Assembly: GCA_947462335.1 (NCBI GenBank)
Contig: OX381715.1
Location: forward strand, 43,865,472 to 43,929,471
Direction of reading: 5' to 3'
Source of the DNA: Harmothoe impar
Lineage: Eukaryota; Annelida; Polychaeta; Phyllodocida; Polynoidae
Length of the DNA stretch: 64,000 bases
Part shown: piece after piece, positions 32,571-44,761 of the stretch
How the letters are laid out: the number at the start of each line of letters is the position of its first letter
How positions within the stretch are numbered: position 1 is the first letter of the stretch
The notes under the pieces: generated by a model
Databases searched by the model: none
The model's input: only the letters and a program-made list of their open reading frames with translations
Told to the model about the DNA's origin: nothing
Made by a program: the position numbers and the translations under genes

Positions 32571-34058
32571 ATGCCATTGCTGTCAGCTCTGGGCGAAGGA
32601 AAAGTTAACAAAATGTTGTCATCTTCACAAGACGATCACTCAAACAAGACCAAGGATTCTGCTAGAGCCCGCAGGTCAAGAGAAAAAGAGGGAACGAAAT
32701 CTTCGTCCTCGAAAGAGAAGACTCAGACGGATAAAGCTAGTTCGAGTCGAGAAAAACAAGCCAAAGACGGACCCACGGGCGCCTCGGTAACAGGGGTGGG
32801 GCCTACGTTGGACACTCAGCCAATCACAGGGCAGAACGATCCCGCACTGACAGTTAATGCAGGCTTGAGCGCGCGCTTTATTCAGGCGCAGACGCAGGCC
32901 TACGTTCAGCAACAACAGCAGCTCATGGCAGCCGAGCTGCACATGGGACCCATGGGAGCTTATCATGGCTTTGGGGCGCCTATGTACAATGCATGGAACA
33001 CTACCAACTTTGATGGACAAGATTGGGATGTAGCAGCGGCGGTAGCTGTCGATGATGATCTAGCGGGGAGCCTCAATCCTCATCTGATCTCCGACGGAGA
33101 CTAGGACGACGAGGAAAACAACAAAAACAAAGATGGCGGCATCCATGATGTAAACAAAGCCGACGACAAGCTCCCACCGCTAAAGCAAGGAGCACTTGCT
33201 TCGCTCTTTCTGGAGGAGGAACAGCAAAATACGGCTATGGAAACGGCCGATGAGGTAAACCCACACATCTCTAGATGTTTTAATCAATGCCTGACGTCCA
33301 AATTTGATAAATAGAGGTTTGAGGCGCTAACGGCACAGTTCCTGGGAGTTAAGAATATTCCCAAACTGATTGTGCAGAAGACGGACGAGGAGATATTCCT
33401 CGACCTACCGCCTCCTATTAAGACGCTAGACAAAAACCTTCAGGATATTCAGGAGTGAATAGTGGCAGGGGTGTCGGCTATGGCACCCATGCTGCATGAA
33501 GCACTGGAGAGGGGAGCTGGAGATGAACCGCTCGATCGGATGAGTACTAAAATGATGGACGGACTCAGGGTCCTACTGATGACCAATTCCTCACTGATAC
33601 ACAAACGTACAGAAATCTACAAACCCTACCTTAAGCCAGAATTTGTGAGAGCTATCGCTAAGATAAAGAAGGAAGACAAGGACCCCAACTGGTTATACGG
33701 TAAGGCAGTGGAGGCTGCAGTCACAACGTATGAAAAAAACAGAAAAGCGGCTCGAGGGGCCATGAAGGAACCCCAGGCCCAGAAAAAGCCTCAGGCAGCG
33801 GCGGGTGGCCCTCCGTCTAAGAAGCACAAGTACAGCAACAAACCTCAGATAAGGCCAGCGACACAGAATAGCTTTGGAGGATATCATTACTCACAGCAAG
33901 GAGGTCCACAGTTCGCTCCTCCTTTCCCTGGCTACAACCCAAACTACCTGAGTAATAACTTTATACCGAACTTCAGACCGAGACATCATGGTCAGGGACC
34001 CAGACAGAGGGCACCAAACCAAATTCTGCTCAAAATTTTCAAACTGGTAACACTGTAA
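32571..34058 (+). pseudogene. Gag-like ORF1 of decayed DIRS-like element
   Basis: A Ser/Lys/Arg-rich N-terminus (DSARARRSREKEGTKSSSS) is followed by a Gln-rich segment, a middle region ending in IKKEDKDPNW, and a basic Gly/Asn/Gln-rich C-terminus. One frame covers the whole length but is broken by stops at about 33102, 33313 and 33456. The architecture (charged low-complexity, globular, low-complexity) mirrors the intact ORF1 at 57988. The frame ends at TAA 34056-34058, overlapping an open -1 frame that leads into the RT. Confidence 0.78.
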
Positions 34059-34069
34059 ACTTTTTAGAA

Positions 34070-35793
34070 ATGTGGGGACATTTTACCAAAGACACATGGG
34101 TGTTGGAGCAGGTTGGAGGGGTTAAAATCCCTTTTGTGGGTGACACCACCGACAAGAGCTCCAAGTTTCCACTAACATTCAATGATGATGAATCCACAAT
34201 TCTGGACTCTGAAGTACAAAAGTTGTGTAAAAAAAGGGGTGGTAGTACAATGTGAACATGTCCTGGGGGAAGAAGTCTCCAATGTGTTTCTGAGACCCAA
34301 GAAAAATGGTGAATACAGGATGGTCTTAGACCTCTCCAGACTGAACAAAGTGGTTGAATATGAACATTTAAAAACGACCTCGTTAAAGACCGCTTTAGAA
34401 CTCATAAGAAAAGGGGTGTTGCTTTGTAGTGTTGATCTTCGCGATGCCTATTACACAGTACCTGTAAATGAGGATGATCAAAAGTACCTCAGGTTTGTCT
34501 GGAGAAGGGGGTTGTATCAGTTTACAGCACTGCCCAATGGACTAGCCTATGCCCCAAGATTCTTCACCAAAATACTGACGCCAGTATTCTCCGAGCTCAG
34601 AAAGAAGGGAAATGAGTGTTTCTTCTACATAGATGACAGCTTCATTATTGCTGACTCACAACAACAGTGTAGCGAGTCTGCAAAAGAGGTAGCCCAAGCT
34701 TTGGACTCCTTGGGTTTTGTTATACACCAGACAAGTCAGTGTTAGAGCCAAAACAGTCTATTGATTTTCTAGGGTTTACCCTAGACTCAAATGAGATGAC
34801 AGTCACTCTGACACAAGACAAAATAGACAAGTTCCACAGAGTGGCTTGGGGGGTCTTGTTGAAAAAAAAATCGTCAATCAGGGAAATAGCTGGTCTCAAA
34901 AGGTGTGCAGGTAACTTCGATGCACTGACGCGCCTCTCACAAGAGTCCCAGAGGAACATTTTCTGGTGGCTAGAAAATATCCCAGTGGGATCAGAACAGC
35001 CTTAGAACAAATCGTAGTAGTCACAGATGCTTCTGAGGCAGGATGGGGTGCCCATAGGGGCACTTTATCTACGGGGGGCAGATTCGCCGAGAATGAACTC
35101 CCGGATCATATCAATGTCAAAGAATTGTGGGCCATACTATTTGGTTTACAAGCTCTAGTACCGGAGACAGGGGAGGAGATTAGATTACTCACTGACAACA
35201 CTATAGCGCTAGCTTATGTGGAGAATATGGGTGGACTGGTCTCACCTCAGTGTAATGCAGTCTCTAGACTTATCTGGGCCTGGGCTGAAGAAAATCTAAA
35301 TTGGCCGACTATCGCCCATATACCGGGAGTAGAAAATGTGTTTGCTGACTACAAGTCAAGGAACTTCAATGATGACATTGAGTGGGAACTAGATGACAAG
35401 ATCTTCCTGGAGGTGTGTAAAGTATTGGGGAAACCAGAAGTGGACTTGTTCGCGTCTAGGCTAAACCATAAACTTGACCTGTTTGTCTCATGGACCCCTG
35501 AACCAGGGGCCTGGAGACATGATGCCCTCTCATTCCCATGGACTGATCATGACTTCTTTATCTTCCCACCTTTCAGTCTCGTTGGGAAGGTCCTCCAGAG
35601 GGCGATGCAGTCGAACACTAGAGGATTCCTCCTCCTGCCGGATTGGCCAGGCCAGCCCTGGTACTCCCGACTGCTAAACCTGCCCGGAAAGAGACTGTTC
35701 TTCAGGAAAGGAGACAAAAACCTACTGCAACACGGGTCGCCCAGGAACGCAGAGACCATGTGTCGCTGCCCGCTCATAGCGTGCAGACTGTAG
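34070..35793 (+). pseudogene. RT-RNase H-methyltransferase of decayed DIRS-like element
   Basis: Three frameshifts (near 34200, 34735 and 34985) split an ORF matching the intact copy. RT motifs are YRMVLDLSRLNK, CSVDLRDAYYTVPV, LPNGLAYAPRFFTK and FYIDDSFIIAD. RNase H motifs are VVTDASEAGWGA, LLTDNTIALAYVE and HIPGVENVFADYKSR. The phage Dam-like methyltransferase block has EVDLFASRLNHK, FPPF and WPGQPWYSRLL. The frame order is -1 relative to ORF1. Confidence 0.88.
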
Positions 35794-36022
35794 GTAGACC
35801 TACTCCGCTAGGGGGTATGCCATTTATTGCACAAAGACTCTTGAAAGAAGGTTATTCGAAAGACACTGTTGAGTTAATTATGTTATCTTTCCGTACCTTG
35901 ACCAAGAAGCAATATACAGTTTATCTCCGTAAATGGGCGTTCTTTTGTATCCGTAATAAGATCTCCATTATGAACACCACAGTTCAACAAGGTTGTATGT
36001 TTCTGACCGAGTTGGTCAATAA

Positions 36023-37410
36023 GGGGTGATCCATTTAGTATGTCGCGCTTTTTTGGGCCATTTTGAACACCCCCCCCCCACCCCCATGTCACACTTTGTC
36101 ACACTTCTCCCAACACCCCCCAGAAAAGTATGTCACAAATCTGCTGACACCCCCCTCCCCCTTACAAATAGTGATGTTATTAGGCATGATGTACCTTATC
36201 GATTAGAACCTTTTCAGATTACCGTAAAACCTCGCGTATAAGCCTAACTCGCGTATTAGCCGCACCTAGACTTTGTGCCGATCCTATAAGCCGCACCAGC
36301 CATCTGATCATGGTGCCTTTTAGTACTGAACCATAGTAGCAAAACCCCTCGTATAAGCCGCACCCTGCTAACGGGCCAATCCTAAAAGCCGCACCAGCCA
36401 TCTGATTTGCGTACTAGCCGCGGCTTATACGCGAGGTTTTACGGTACAACTGTTCAAAGAGGCGGTAACAAAATTATATGAATATTGGTGGCACCCAAGA
36501 TTTTTGTGGCCTTGATCCATGGCTTCTTGCAAGTGGTCGCATTGGCTCCCCATATTATCACCTGCAGGCTTGAAGGATGGGCGACATTTTTTGTCTCCAT
36601 ATAATTATCTCCACTAACATCGAGATTTGGGGTATATGATATCAGATCTAGGACCTCTTTTGGCTAACTTAGATCTGGGTACTTTTTGTTAGAAACAGTG
36701 ATAAAATTACGACAACATTTTATCGGGAAACTTAGGTGCCCTATAAAAGGTGTGCTGGTAATGCTACCTGGGGGAGGGGACACTAAATTTTATTTCAACA
36801 CAGGTATGTGGCTGGCTCTCCAGCAACCCTTTCCCATGGTGACGTGAAAAGTGACCCCTAATGGGGGAGATTTTTGTGTCTGGGTTTAAGCAAATTCTCT
36901 GAGGAGCGACCCTTGGTGAAAGGGATTTTTAGTCAAAAGTGACCTTTGTTGCTGAGATCTCCAAAAAGAGACCCTTGGTGAGGGTGGTTTTGGTGAAAAG
37001 TAGCCCTTGTGAGGGGGATTTCTTGGGAAAAGCAGACCCATGGCAAGGGGGATCTTGCTCAAAATATAGCCTTGCCAGTCGCACATCCATGTATTCGGGA
37101 TCTTGTGTTACCCTCTACAGTGATTGCATGGAACCAAGGTCAGTTAAGCAGATGAAGGATGATGAAGGCTGATCTGTCTATAGTGGATGGGGCTGGTAGT
37201 TGTAGGTCTACTACAGCCACCAGCATGTTTTTAGCCTGGAGATATCACTATTAAATCATACAGCATTTATTTAATATATGGTTAAAAAAAAATCTGAATG
37301 TGTGACGTCACATAATCCCATACACCCCCCCCACCCCCTTGTCACACTTTGTCACACAAAAAAAAGACCCCCCCACCCCCTTGGGCGTGCCATACTAAAT
37401 GGATCACCCC
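36023..37410. mobile_element. PIF/Harbinger-like element in the recombinase ORF
   Basis: Perfect 20-bp terminal inverted repeats (GGGGTGATCCATTTAGTATG) are flanked by TAA at 36020-36022 and 37411-37413. At 1388 bp it is large for a MITE but has no recognisable transposase. It holds a second nested MITE at 36220-36446 and repeats resembling GTGACCCTTGGTGAGGG in 36840-37070. Confidence 0.9.
36220..36446. mobile_element. TACCGTAAAACC / TATAAGCCGC MITE
   Basis: Long inverted ends TACCGTAAAACCTCGCGTAT and its inverse enclose repeated GTATTAGCCGCACC and TATAAGCCGCACC blocks. Same family as 40852-41077. Nested in the Harbinger-like element. No clear target duplication. Confidence 0.88.
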
Positions 37411-39349
37411 TAAGGGACTTAAGTGTTCCGCGGTGAACTCCAGTAGGTCGGCTCTGTCGGCCTTATTACCCAAGACGAATGGTAAGACGTTTGGTTCTAT
37501 CCAAGAGGTTACTTTAGTGTGTCGAGGAGCCAGCGTAAAAAACCCGTCAACCGGGAGGTACGCTGGTTTCTGATGTACTTGAGTTGTTTCAAGAGTGGGG
37601 GGACAACGCAGACATATCACTCAAACAGACCTTTTATTTACACTTAGATCCTGTGCATTCTGTATTATTGATTGTACTGTTTTGTGTGATGTCTACTACA
37701 CGTATTGAAGAATTTTTGAAAATAACCGGTTTGAAAATGGTTCATGCAAACACTAGGAGTATGTTCAAAAAGAGACATGATATTTTTGATCAGCTAGATG
37801 GCACTGACATTGTGACCATGAGTGAAACATGGTTACATGGAGAGTATGATGATACTTTGATTAATTGGGATGGGATGAAATTGTATAGACAAGACCGGAG
37901 GTTGAAAAAGGGAGGTGGTATTGCTGTTTATATCCGTGATGATCTAAACGTGGATGTCAAATTGCGACCAGATCTTAATATTTGTAACTCCGACATTGAG
38001 TGTTTTGTCCTAGATCTGACTATCAAAGGCCTCAGTCTTATACAATTGGTCACTCTGTACAGACCACCTTCTGGTAAAATTGATGGCTTCCTAAACTATG
38101 TTAAAAGGATGATGAAAGTTTCAGAGAGAGATAACAGTGAGCAATGGATTATCGGAGATATAAATATTAATTCTCTCAGAGATTCTACTTTAAGTATTGC
38201 ATTGGCTGACCTGTGTAGATTTCAGGGTTACCATAAGCTAATTTATCAATGCACGCGGCCAATCATCGTGTTTGGACAACATCCTGACTAATTATAATAG
38301 TGATACGTGTTCTGGTGTCTTGAATTTCATGGTCAGTGATCACCTTCCTGTATTCGGTGTAAAAACAAAGGTCAAAATTGAATACATTAAGAAAAAAATA
38401 AGAGTGCGGAATTATAAAAATTTCGATATTGAGCTATTCAAGGATTGGCTAGGTGGGGGAGATTGGGATGCTTACTATGAGATGACAGATCCGGACACAG
38501 CTTGGTTATTCATTGAAGGTTTAATTGTCAGCTATCTTGACGTCTATTGTCCCTAGGGGATTTTAGAGGTTGTGGACAAACTTAATAAATGGATGACCAA
38601 GGACATTCTAGGTATGATAAGGGAACGTGAGGATTGTGTTGAACAGTTTGTGAAGACACGCAGGTTGTGTTACTTGCAGAAAGCCAAGAAGCTGTGTTGT
38701 AAAATTTCTAGAAGTATTGAGTTTTCTAAGGCATTGCTCATGAAGGCTGCTCTGGATGAAACAAGAAAAGATCCCAAGAAGTTCTGGAGATTGTTGAATG
38801 GTGTTTTAAAACCTGAAATTGAGGTTCAGCCTCCCCAGCTAATTGGTGATGATGGCTTTATAAAAACAAACCAAGAATCACTGGACTATTTGAATAATTA
38901 TTTTTCAAAAATTGGAGGGGCCTTATATGACAAGTTAGCTGATATGGGGACACCAGTAAGAACTTCCTGGGACAAACCTGCTGATACCAGACATGCTGAA
39001 GTGACCATCTCCAGGGAGGTATTGGACATTTTGTTTAGTGAGATAAATGTAAATAAGACTTCAGGCATTGAAGGTATAAGATGTGATGTGTTGAAAGCAG
39101 CTTTGAGATTCCTACTTGATCCTATGACTTGGTTGTATGAGTTGAGCTTTAATGCTGGTATCTTCCCAACTAGTTGGAAAACCGCTAGAGTTAACCCTAT
39201 ACCCAAAACAGGAAACCTAAAATTGATAACCAACTGGCGCCCTATCTCGCTATTACCCGTCCCATTGCTGAGAAGATTATGCACATTCATTTGAGCCAAG
39301 TATTGGAGGATGAAAAATTTTTGTATGACAAACAATTTGGCTATAGATC

Positions 39350-39862
39350 AGGGACATGGGACATGGAAAATGAGATGGGACATACGTTGGGACTTGGGAC
39401 ATGAGACATGAGTTGGGACATTGGACATGAGTAGGGACATGGGACATGAGTTGGGGCATGGGACATGAGATGGGACATGAGTTGGGACATGAGTTAGGAC
39501 ATGGAAAATGAGATGGGACATAAGTTGGGTCTTGGGACATGAGTTGGGACATGGGACATGAGTAGGGACATGGGACATGAGTTGGGGCATGGGACATGAG
39601 TTGGGACATGGGACATTAGACATGAGTTGGGACATGGGACATAAGTTGGGACATGGGTTGGGACATGGGACATGCGTTTGGACATGGGACATGAGTTGGG
39701 ATATGGGACATGAGTTGGGACATGGGACATGAGTTAGGACATGGGACATGAGTTGGGACATGGGACATGAGTTGGGACATGGGACATGAGTTGGGACATG
39801 GGAAATGATTTGGGACATGGGACATGAGTTGGGACATGGAACATGAGATGGGACATGAGTGC
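39350..39862. repeat. 19-bp-type minisatellite (TTGGGACATGGGACATGAG)n inside the LINE RT
   Basis: Roughly 26 variable units of GGGACATGAGTT/GGGACATG blocks sit between the RT blocks FGYRSGT and the DFLNDLYENRD/FDLKKAF block. They must have arisen or inserted after the LINE landed. The core is the inverse of that in the 9.1 kb array. Minus-strand Ser/His/Pro-rich frames through it are artefacts. Confidence 0.93.
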
Positions 39863-40851
39863 ACCTGCGCTTATAACAAAAGGAAGTTTGGATCACTATT
39901 ACATTTCGAGAAGAAAACCAACTACCTGAGTCTATTGTGATTAGGATCACACGTTAGATTTTTTGAATGACCTGTATGAAAACAGGGACAGGGGACATCT
40001 CACTGCTGCTTGTTATTTCGACTTGAAAAAGGCTTTCGGCTCTGTGCACCATGGATATCTTGTGGAGATACTTGGTAGTTTGGGTCTGCATGACAAGGTT
40101 TTAAACTGGTTAATGAGTTATCTGGTTGATAGAAAGCAATAAACAAAAATTGGTTCGTATGTGTCTGGTTCATCACCAGTGGAATTTGGTGTTCCACAAT
40201 GGTCGGTGTTGGGACCCTTGTTGTTTATAGTTTTCATTAATGACATAAGTAAAGAAATGGGTGAATGTAAATTTCAGATGGATGCTGATGATGTGGTTAT
40301 GTATACTTCCAGTAATAGGTTAGAACTAGCCCAACAGCGCTTACAGCATACAGTTGGTAGCGTAAGTGAGTGGTGTGAAAAAAAACAGCTCAAGGTAAAC
40401 ACTGACAAAACTAAAATTGTTTGGTATGGGTCTACACAAAAGTTAAAGAAAACTAAAGGTCTGAAATTTATATGCAGGGTCGCGAAATAGAAACCTTGGA
40501 CTGTTATAGTTACCTTGGTTTGAAAGTTGATTCTTGTTTAAGCTTTGAACCTGCCTTAAAGGATTTAAATAGTAAAGTTAATCATGGTTTATTCAAATTT
40601 GGTAAACATAGGCACCTTGTAAGTATAAATGATAGTGTATTAATCTATAGGTCAACAATAATGAGTTTGTTTGATTTTGCATGTTTTGCTCATGAGGGTG
40701 CAAACTTGGGACTTTTAAAGAAATTAGATCGTATGCAGAAAAGGGGTTTGAAAATATGTTATAGGGGTAAGGGCATATGTGAAGATGAAATGTACACTGA
40801 ATCTGGTATTCCTCGGGGCTTACTAGAAGGAGGCAGGATCTGTTGTTGACC

Positions 40852-41077
40852 TACCGTAAATTCTCGCGTATAAGCCTAACTCGCGTATAAGCCGCACCCC
40901 TAACTTTGACAAATTATATAAGCCGCAGAGGGGGTCTGAATATTGCGATTTTGGTACTGTAGTATACTAATAAAAACTCTTGTATAAGCCGCACCCTATA
41001 TAGGCATGTTTGGTATCTAAAGAAAGCTGACTGTGACTCGCGTACAAGCCGCGGCTTCTACGCGAGAATTTACGGTA
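40852..41077. mobile_element. TACCGTAAATTC / TATAAGCCGC MITE in the LINE
   Basis: Inverted ends TACCGTAAATTCTCGCGTAT and CGCGAGAATTTACGGTA enclose TATAAGCCGCACC repeats. It interrupts the LINE ORF near its C-terminus. Sister of 36220-36446. Confidence 0.88.
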
Positions 41078-41348
41078 TATGTATAAGCTATCTTGCATGG
41101 AAGCCAAACTGGATCTCACTGAACGAATCCATGCTACCCGCTAACAGAGTTAAGTTAAATTCAAAGTGCCTAGAGCTAGAAATGGAGGCTATACTAACTC
41201 GCCATTGTATCGAGGTACTCAAATGTGTGATTTACTAGGAGATTGGTTCCAAAAGAGCAAAGATAAGAAGACCTTTAAGCTAAGATTGACGCGTGTACCA
41301 GACCCGCTGAAGAAGACTCCAAATCCTGCTGATGAGTTAGACACCTGA

Positions 41349-42440
41349 AGCTGTATATTACTTGTACTTATTCATATGACTATGGTTGATTGTGGAGATG
41401 TGTTACAATGATATGGAAGGCAGAAACTTGACGGGAGCTGTTGTAATGAAAGCACCTGAAAAGATGGACCTACCCATGTTTGATGTAGCTCTATTTCTAC
41501 TGCAAAAAAACAGACCCTTTGTAATACGGATGGACAAGATACTTGAGGCAACTACATATTTGACTGATTTTAGTTTTTATTTATTTTTGAGCCTGCTACC
41601 TGCTCAAGGAGATCCCTTGTAGAGTATGTGCATTTACCTATACATGTGAGGCACAAACCTGACAAGAGCTGTTGTAATGATGGCACCTGAAAAGGGTGGA
41701 CCTTCTCATGGTTGGGTTTATTCACATTTTTGACATATGACGTCTGGGAGCTGTTGTAATGATAGAACCTGGATAATTATGATATATAGGTTGAAATGGT
41801 GGGCGATGTTGTAATGATATCACTTATCATCTAACGACCTCCAAAAAGACACTGTTTGATAATCCTAAAAGCGGGCTAATAATATTAATACTGTGAGTTT
41901 GTAAAAATATGTAACTTGTCATGTTGAGCCACATGGTGCCTGTTAGTCTTGTCGGAACTGAATTACTCCAATTGTTGAGTTTGATCAAGCGACCCGGATC
42001 CTGGTCATGTACAAACTGTCCAAACTTATTTATGTATCTGAATACAGTCGTAAGATCTAGCCATATAGTGCTCTGTGTATCGTGTCTTTTTTGAAAACCG
42101 TGCCATGAACCATATGTAATTTCGGTCGATATTAATTAATATTGATGGGCCATGAATATGGTATTTAGACAGGAGTTGGTAGACATCGTTATTGCATTTT
42201 TCTATTTTATGTACCTAGAAATAGGGTTGTTTCTTAATATTGTGTGCCTGTTTATCATCTTTATATCATTGTATACCATCTTTATATCATCTTTATGTGA
42301 GAACAATTGAATCAGCAACAAGAAAAATAGGTATCATCTATTTATTGCCATAAACTACCACATGTATTATCCTGTGATTTGGTAATAAAAACATTTCCAA
42401 ACCTAAATAAAATAATTTTGTCATACAAGGTCAGTTTTGC
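41349..42440 (+). other. 3' untranslated region of the LINE
   Basis: AT-rich non-coding sequence with repeated GAGCTGTTGTAATGAT(A/G) motifs near 41435, 41670 and 41745, ending near AATAAAATAATTTTG at 42405-42420. The junction back into DIRS-like terminal sequence is near 42440. Confidence 0.55.
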
Positions 42441-42470
42441 TACTCGTGGTGCCCTCGGCAAAATTATAAT

Positions 42471-43640
42471 CAAATATCGCCTTACCCTGGTAAGTCTCAT
42501 TTAATTTCACAATTAAACAATAATTTTCCTAAATTATGACCCTATAATTTGCAAATTTCCCAAGTTATGATAAATTTCTCCCAAAGTGTTAATTAAAATA
42601 GCCCAAAATTTACCCTGTTTCCATTCCTTAAAGCATTACCCCGTTTCCATTCTTTAAAACACCTAAATACATTGCACCCTATGTGTCCTATAATTTGCAC
42701 CCTAAATGTCTCTGCATCCTATGTGTTCTGTGTTTGCACCCTATATGTCTCTGCACCCTAAGTGTCCATGCACCCTAAGTTACCAGTTACCAGACCGACA
42801 GAGGTGGGTTTCTCGACCTAGGGCCAAGCCCAAGGTAGGCACTTTAATAAAAAATTAAAATCAACCGAATTCAGTCCCCGTTAATCACGTTCTGATAAGC
42901 TTCTTTAGAGGTTTCTAAATATTTTGGAATTAGGTTTCTATCTTGTCTAGAACCAAGTCTACATGACAACTAGTGTCAAAATAATTAGGCAACTTCCACT
43001 ATAGAAATGGTAGAAAAATTGGTTGAGCTTTTGTGATGTGGCCATACAATAGGTGAGACTCACCTCCCCTAGGGCTGCCTTCACAGCTTATCCTGGCCGG
43101 GGGTGTGGGCCATGTCCCCCGGCCTCACCCTGGGGGACATTGGGGTTGCCCACATTTTATCTCATTGTACCATCCAAAAACAGTAGTGGGCACCCTCAGA
43201 TGTGCACACAACTTTGTATTTAGGCTATTCAATATTCAATAAAACTCACAAGACCAATATCAACATTCACAAAATAAAGGATAATGGCAAAATCTGGCTT
43301 CCAAAATCTGCTTTACTTTCAAAAATTGGAGTATTTGATCCCTGACTTCGCTGGTGGATAGCTACACTTCTTTAGCTTTAGAAACGGCCCCAAAGCCTGA
43401 CAGAAACGGCCTAAATGCACCATAAGTGATGGAAACAGCTGAGGTGCATTTCCAAGTTTTCACCAGCAGTGCTCTAAAAACATCTCAAGCGAGTGGCAGC
43501 TCTTATCTCATGGGTCTGGCGTGTTATTGCAGTGCCTACCCAAGGTAGCCACTTTCGTACCCCTACTCAGCCTCCCGATCCTCTCACGTCTAACCCCTTG
43601 AGACACAGGTACCCATTTCTGTTTCTGACAAGAATAACAG
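42471..43640. other. Calaxin intron 1: no gene seen
   Basis: A block at 42530-42590 closely repeats 32165-32225 (AATTATGACCCTATRATTTG). Tandem TGCACCCTA(A/T)(G/A)TGTC units lie at 42665-42780. The rest is unclassified. Confidence 0.5.
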
Positions 43641-43652
43641 TAGGTCAAACAT

Positions 43653-44761
43653 CAGGGCTCGACAAATCCCTGTGCCCTGTGCCCCGTGACACACAAAAAA
43701 GGTACAGGGCACAACATGTATGTACCCTTCATGGCCTATGTGAGGTGCTCATCCAATCGCAGAGAAGTAATGAACTGCTTGCCTCTGTTATGTACAAAAA
43801 ATACCGTAAAAATCCCCCACCTATGGTCGAAAACCCCGCACCAGAAATGATTATAAACGAAACTTCCCACTTATTAAACCAAACACAGTGGCTTATAAGA
43901 ACTCCTGCCCAAATGTTGGTCGTCTTCTATGCAATTCTCTCCCCTTGATCAATCAAAACTCTGAGAATAAAGCAGTTTTTAAGTCACGAATAAAGAGGTG
44001 GATGGGCACAAACCTGAAAGGTAGAAGGAAAGCCATTATTACTGGGACTTACCCCATGTGACTGCTTTCATAATCCCAAAGTTCCCCGTTGTACTCCTAT
44101 ACCTTCAAAATCATTTCACAATACCCTCCTCTCCCCTTTGAATTCCTTGGTTACCTCATCCTCATCTGTACATACTCATGTTGTTAACAGCCTGCCTCAT
44201 GCAGCCAAACAGATAGGCCAAGTTCTAACATTCCAATGATTGGTACACAAATTCCTATCTCAACTCTCTGTACAACCCACATGAATTATCATCCTCACAT
44301 TTAATTGTAAATTTGTCCTTTTTACTACACAGTATGTCGGTCGCTATTCTTGGAACGGAAGGAACATACAGATTGTTAATAAACTGCTATGATGTTACAT
44401 AGAAGAAAAAACAACAACATTTTTTTGAAGTTGTGCCCTGTGGGCACAGCTGATAAAATGAAGATATTCGCTGATTTCTCCTTCCATACTTTGCCATCTC
44501 TAGTCATGCCTTTTGAGCAACATTTATCTTCAAGTTATTCCCAAATCTTTCACACATAACTCATTTCTTATTTGCTTATAACATATGTGTAGTTTTAATA
44601 GGGTGTCCAAATTTCTGAAACTTAGAATTTTCCGCTTCACAATGGCGCATGTGAAAACATGGAGAAAATAAGCTGGGCACAGTGTTAACCTGCTGGGCAC
44701 AACCTAATCTTGATTCTGTGCCAGTGGGCACACATGCTCAAATATGATTTGTCTACCTCTG
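43653..44761. mobile_element. MITE with CAGGGCTCGACAAATC ends
   Basis: Left end CAGGGCTCGACAAATCCC and decayed right end GATTTGTCTACCTCTG, with GTGCCCTGTGGGCACA-type blocks near both ends. A sister copy is at 55337-56021. The middle (about 43790-44330) holds a LINE 3' fragment (ENKAVFKSRIKRWMGTNL), so it was itself invaded or captured sequence. Confidence 0.7.

Larger units (their letters stand above)
35643..37686 (+). pseudogene. Tyrosine recombinase of decayed DIRS-like element, interrupted by a MITE and cut by a LINE
   Basis: The ORF overlaps the methyltransferase end in the -1 frame. It encodes the core-binding domain (LKEGYSKDTVELIMLSFRTL, then KKQYTVYLRKWAFFC) up to 36019. After the MITE at 36023-37410 the frame resumes with NSSRSALSALLPKTNGKTFG and continues to about 37686 (FQEWGDNADISLKQT). 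A LINE insertion removes the catalytic domain, so no Arg, His or Tyr active-site residues remain. Confidence 0.82.
37690..41348 (+). pseudogene. CR1/jockey-like LINE ORF2 (endonuclease-RT), decayed
   Basis: The apurinic-endonuclease part (about 37735-38555) shows HANTRSMFKKRHDI, TMSETWLHGEYDD, GGGIAVYIRDDL, WIIGDININSL and SDHLPVF, with a frameshift near 38265 and a stop at 38555. The RT (38572-40850) has NKTSGIEGIRCDVLKAA, NPIPKTGNLKLITNWRPISL, FGYRSGT, FDLKKAFGSVHHGYL, FGVPQWSVLGPLLFIVFIND and ADDVVMY, then LDCYSYLGLKVD. Interruptions are a minisatellite within the RT (39350-39862), a stop near 40140, a frameshift near 40485 and a MITE (40852-41077). The C-terminus resumes at 41100 and ends at 41348. 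The 5' end is truncated. Confidence 0.88.
32262..42470 (+). mobile_element. Decayed DIRS-like retrotransposon with nested insertions
   Basis: The coding order Gag-like, RT-RNase H-methyltransferase, tyrosine recombinase matches the intact copy at 57.7-63.6 kb. The left edge TTTTACCTCGGACACCACTC (about 32267) has an inverse-related sequence near 42443-42465 (GTGGTGCCCTCGGCAAAATT), consistent with an inverted terminal or internal complementary region. Insertions inside are a Harbinger-like MITE (36023-37410) and a LINE (about 37690-42420). Borders are approximate. Confidence 0.7.

Noticed and set aside
39348..39950. Minus-strand Ser/His/Pro repeat proteins
   Set aside because: Translation of a minisatellite lying inside a LINE RT; several frames open, no start context or domain.
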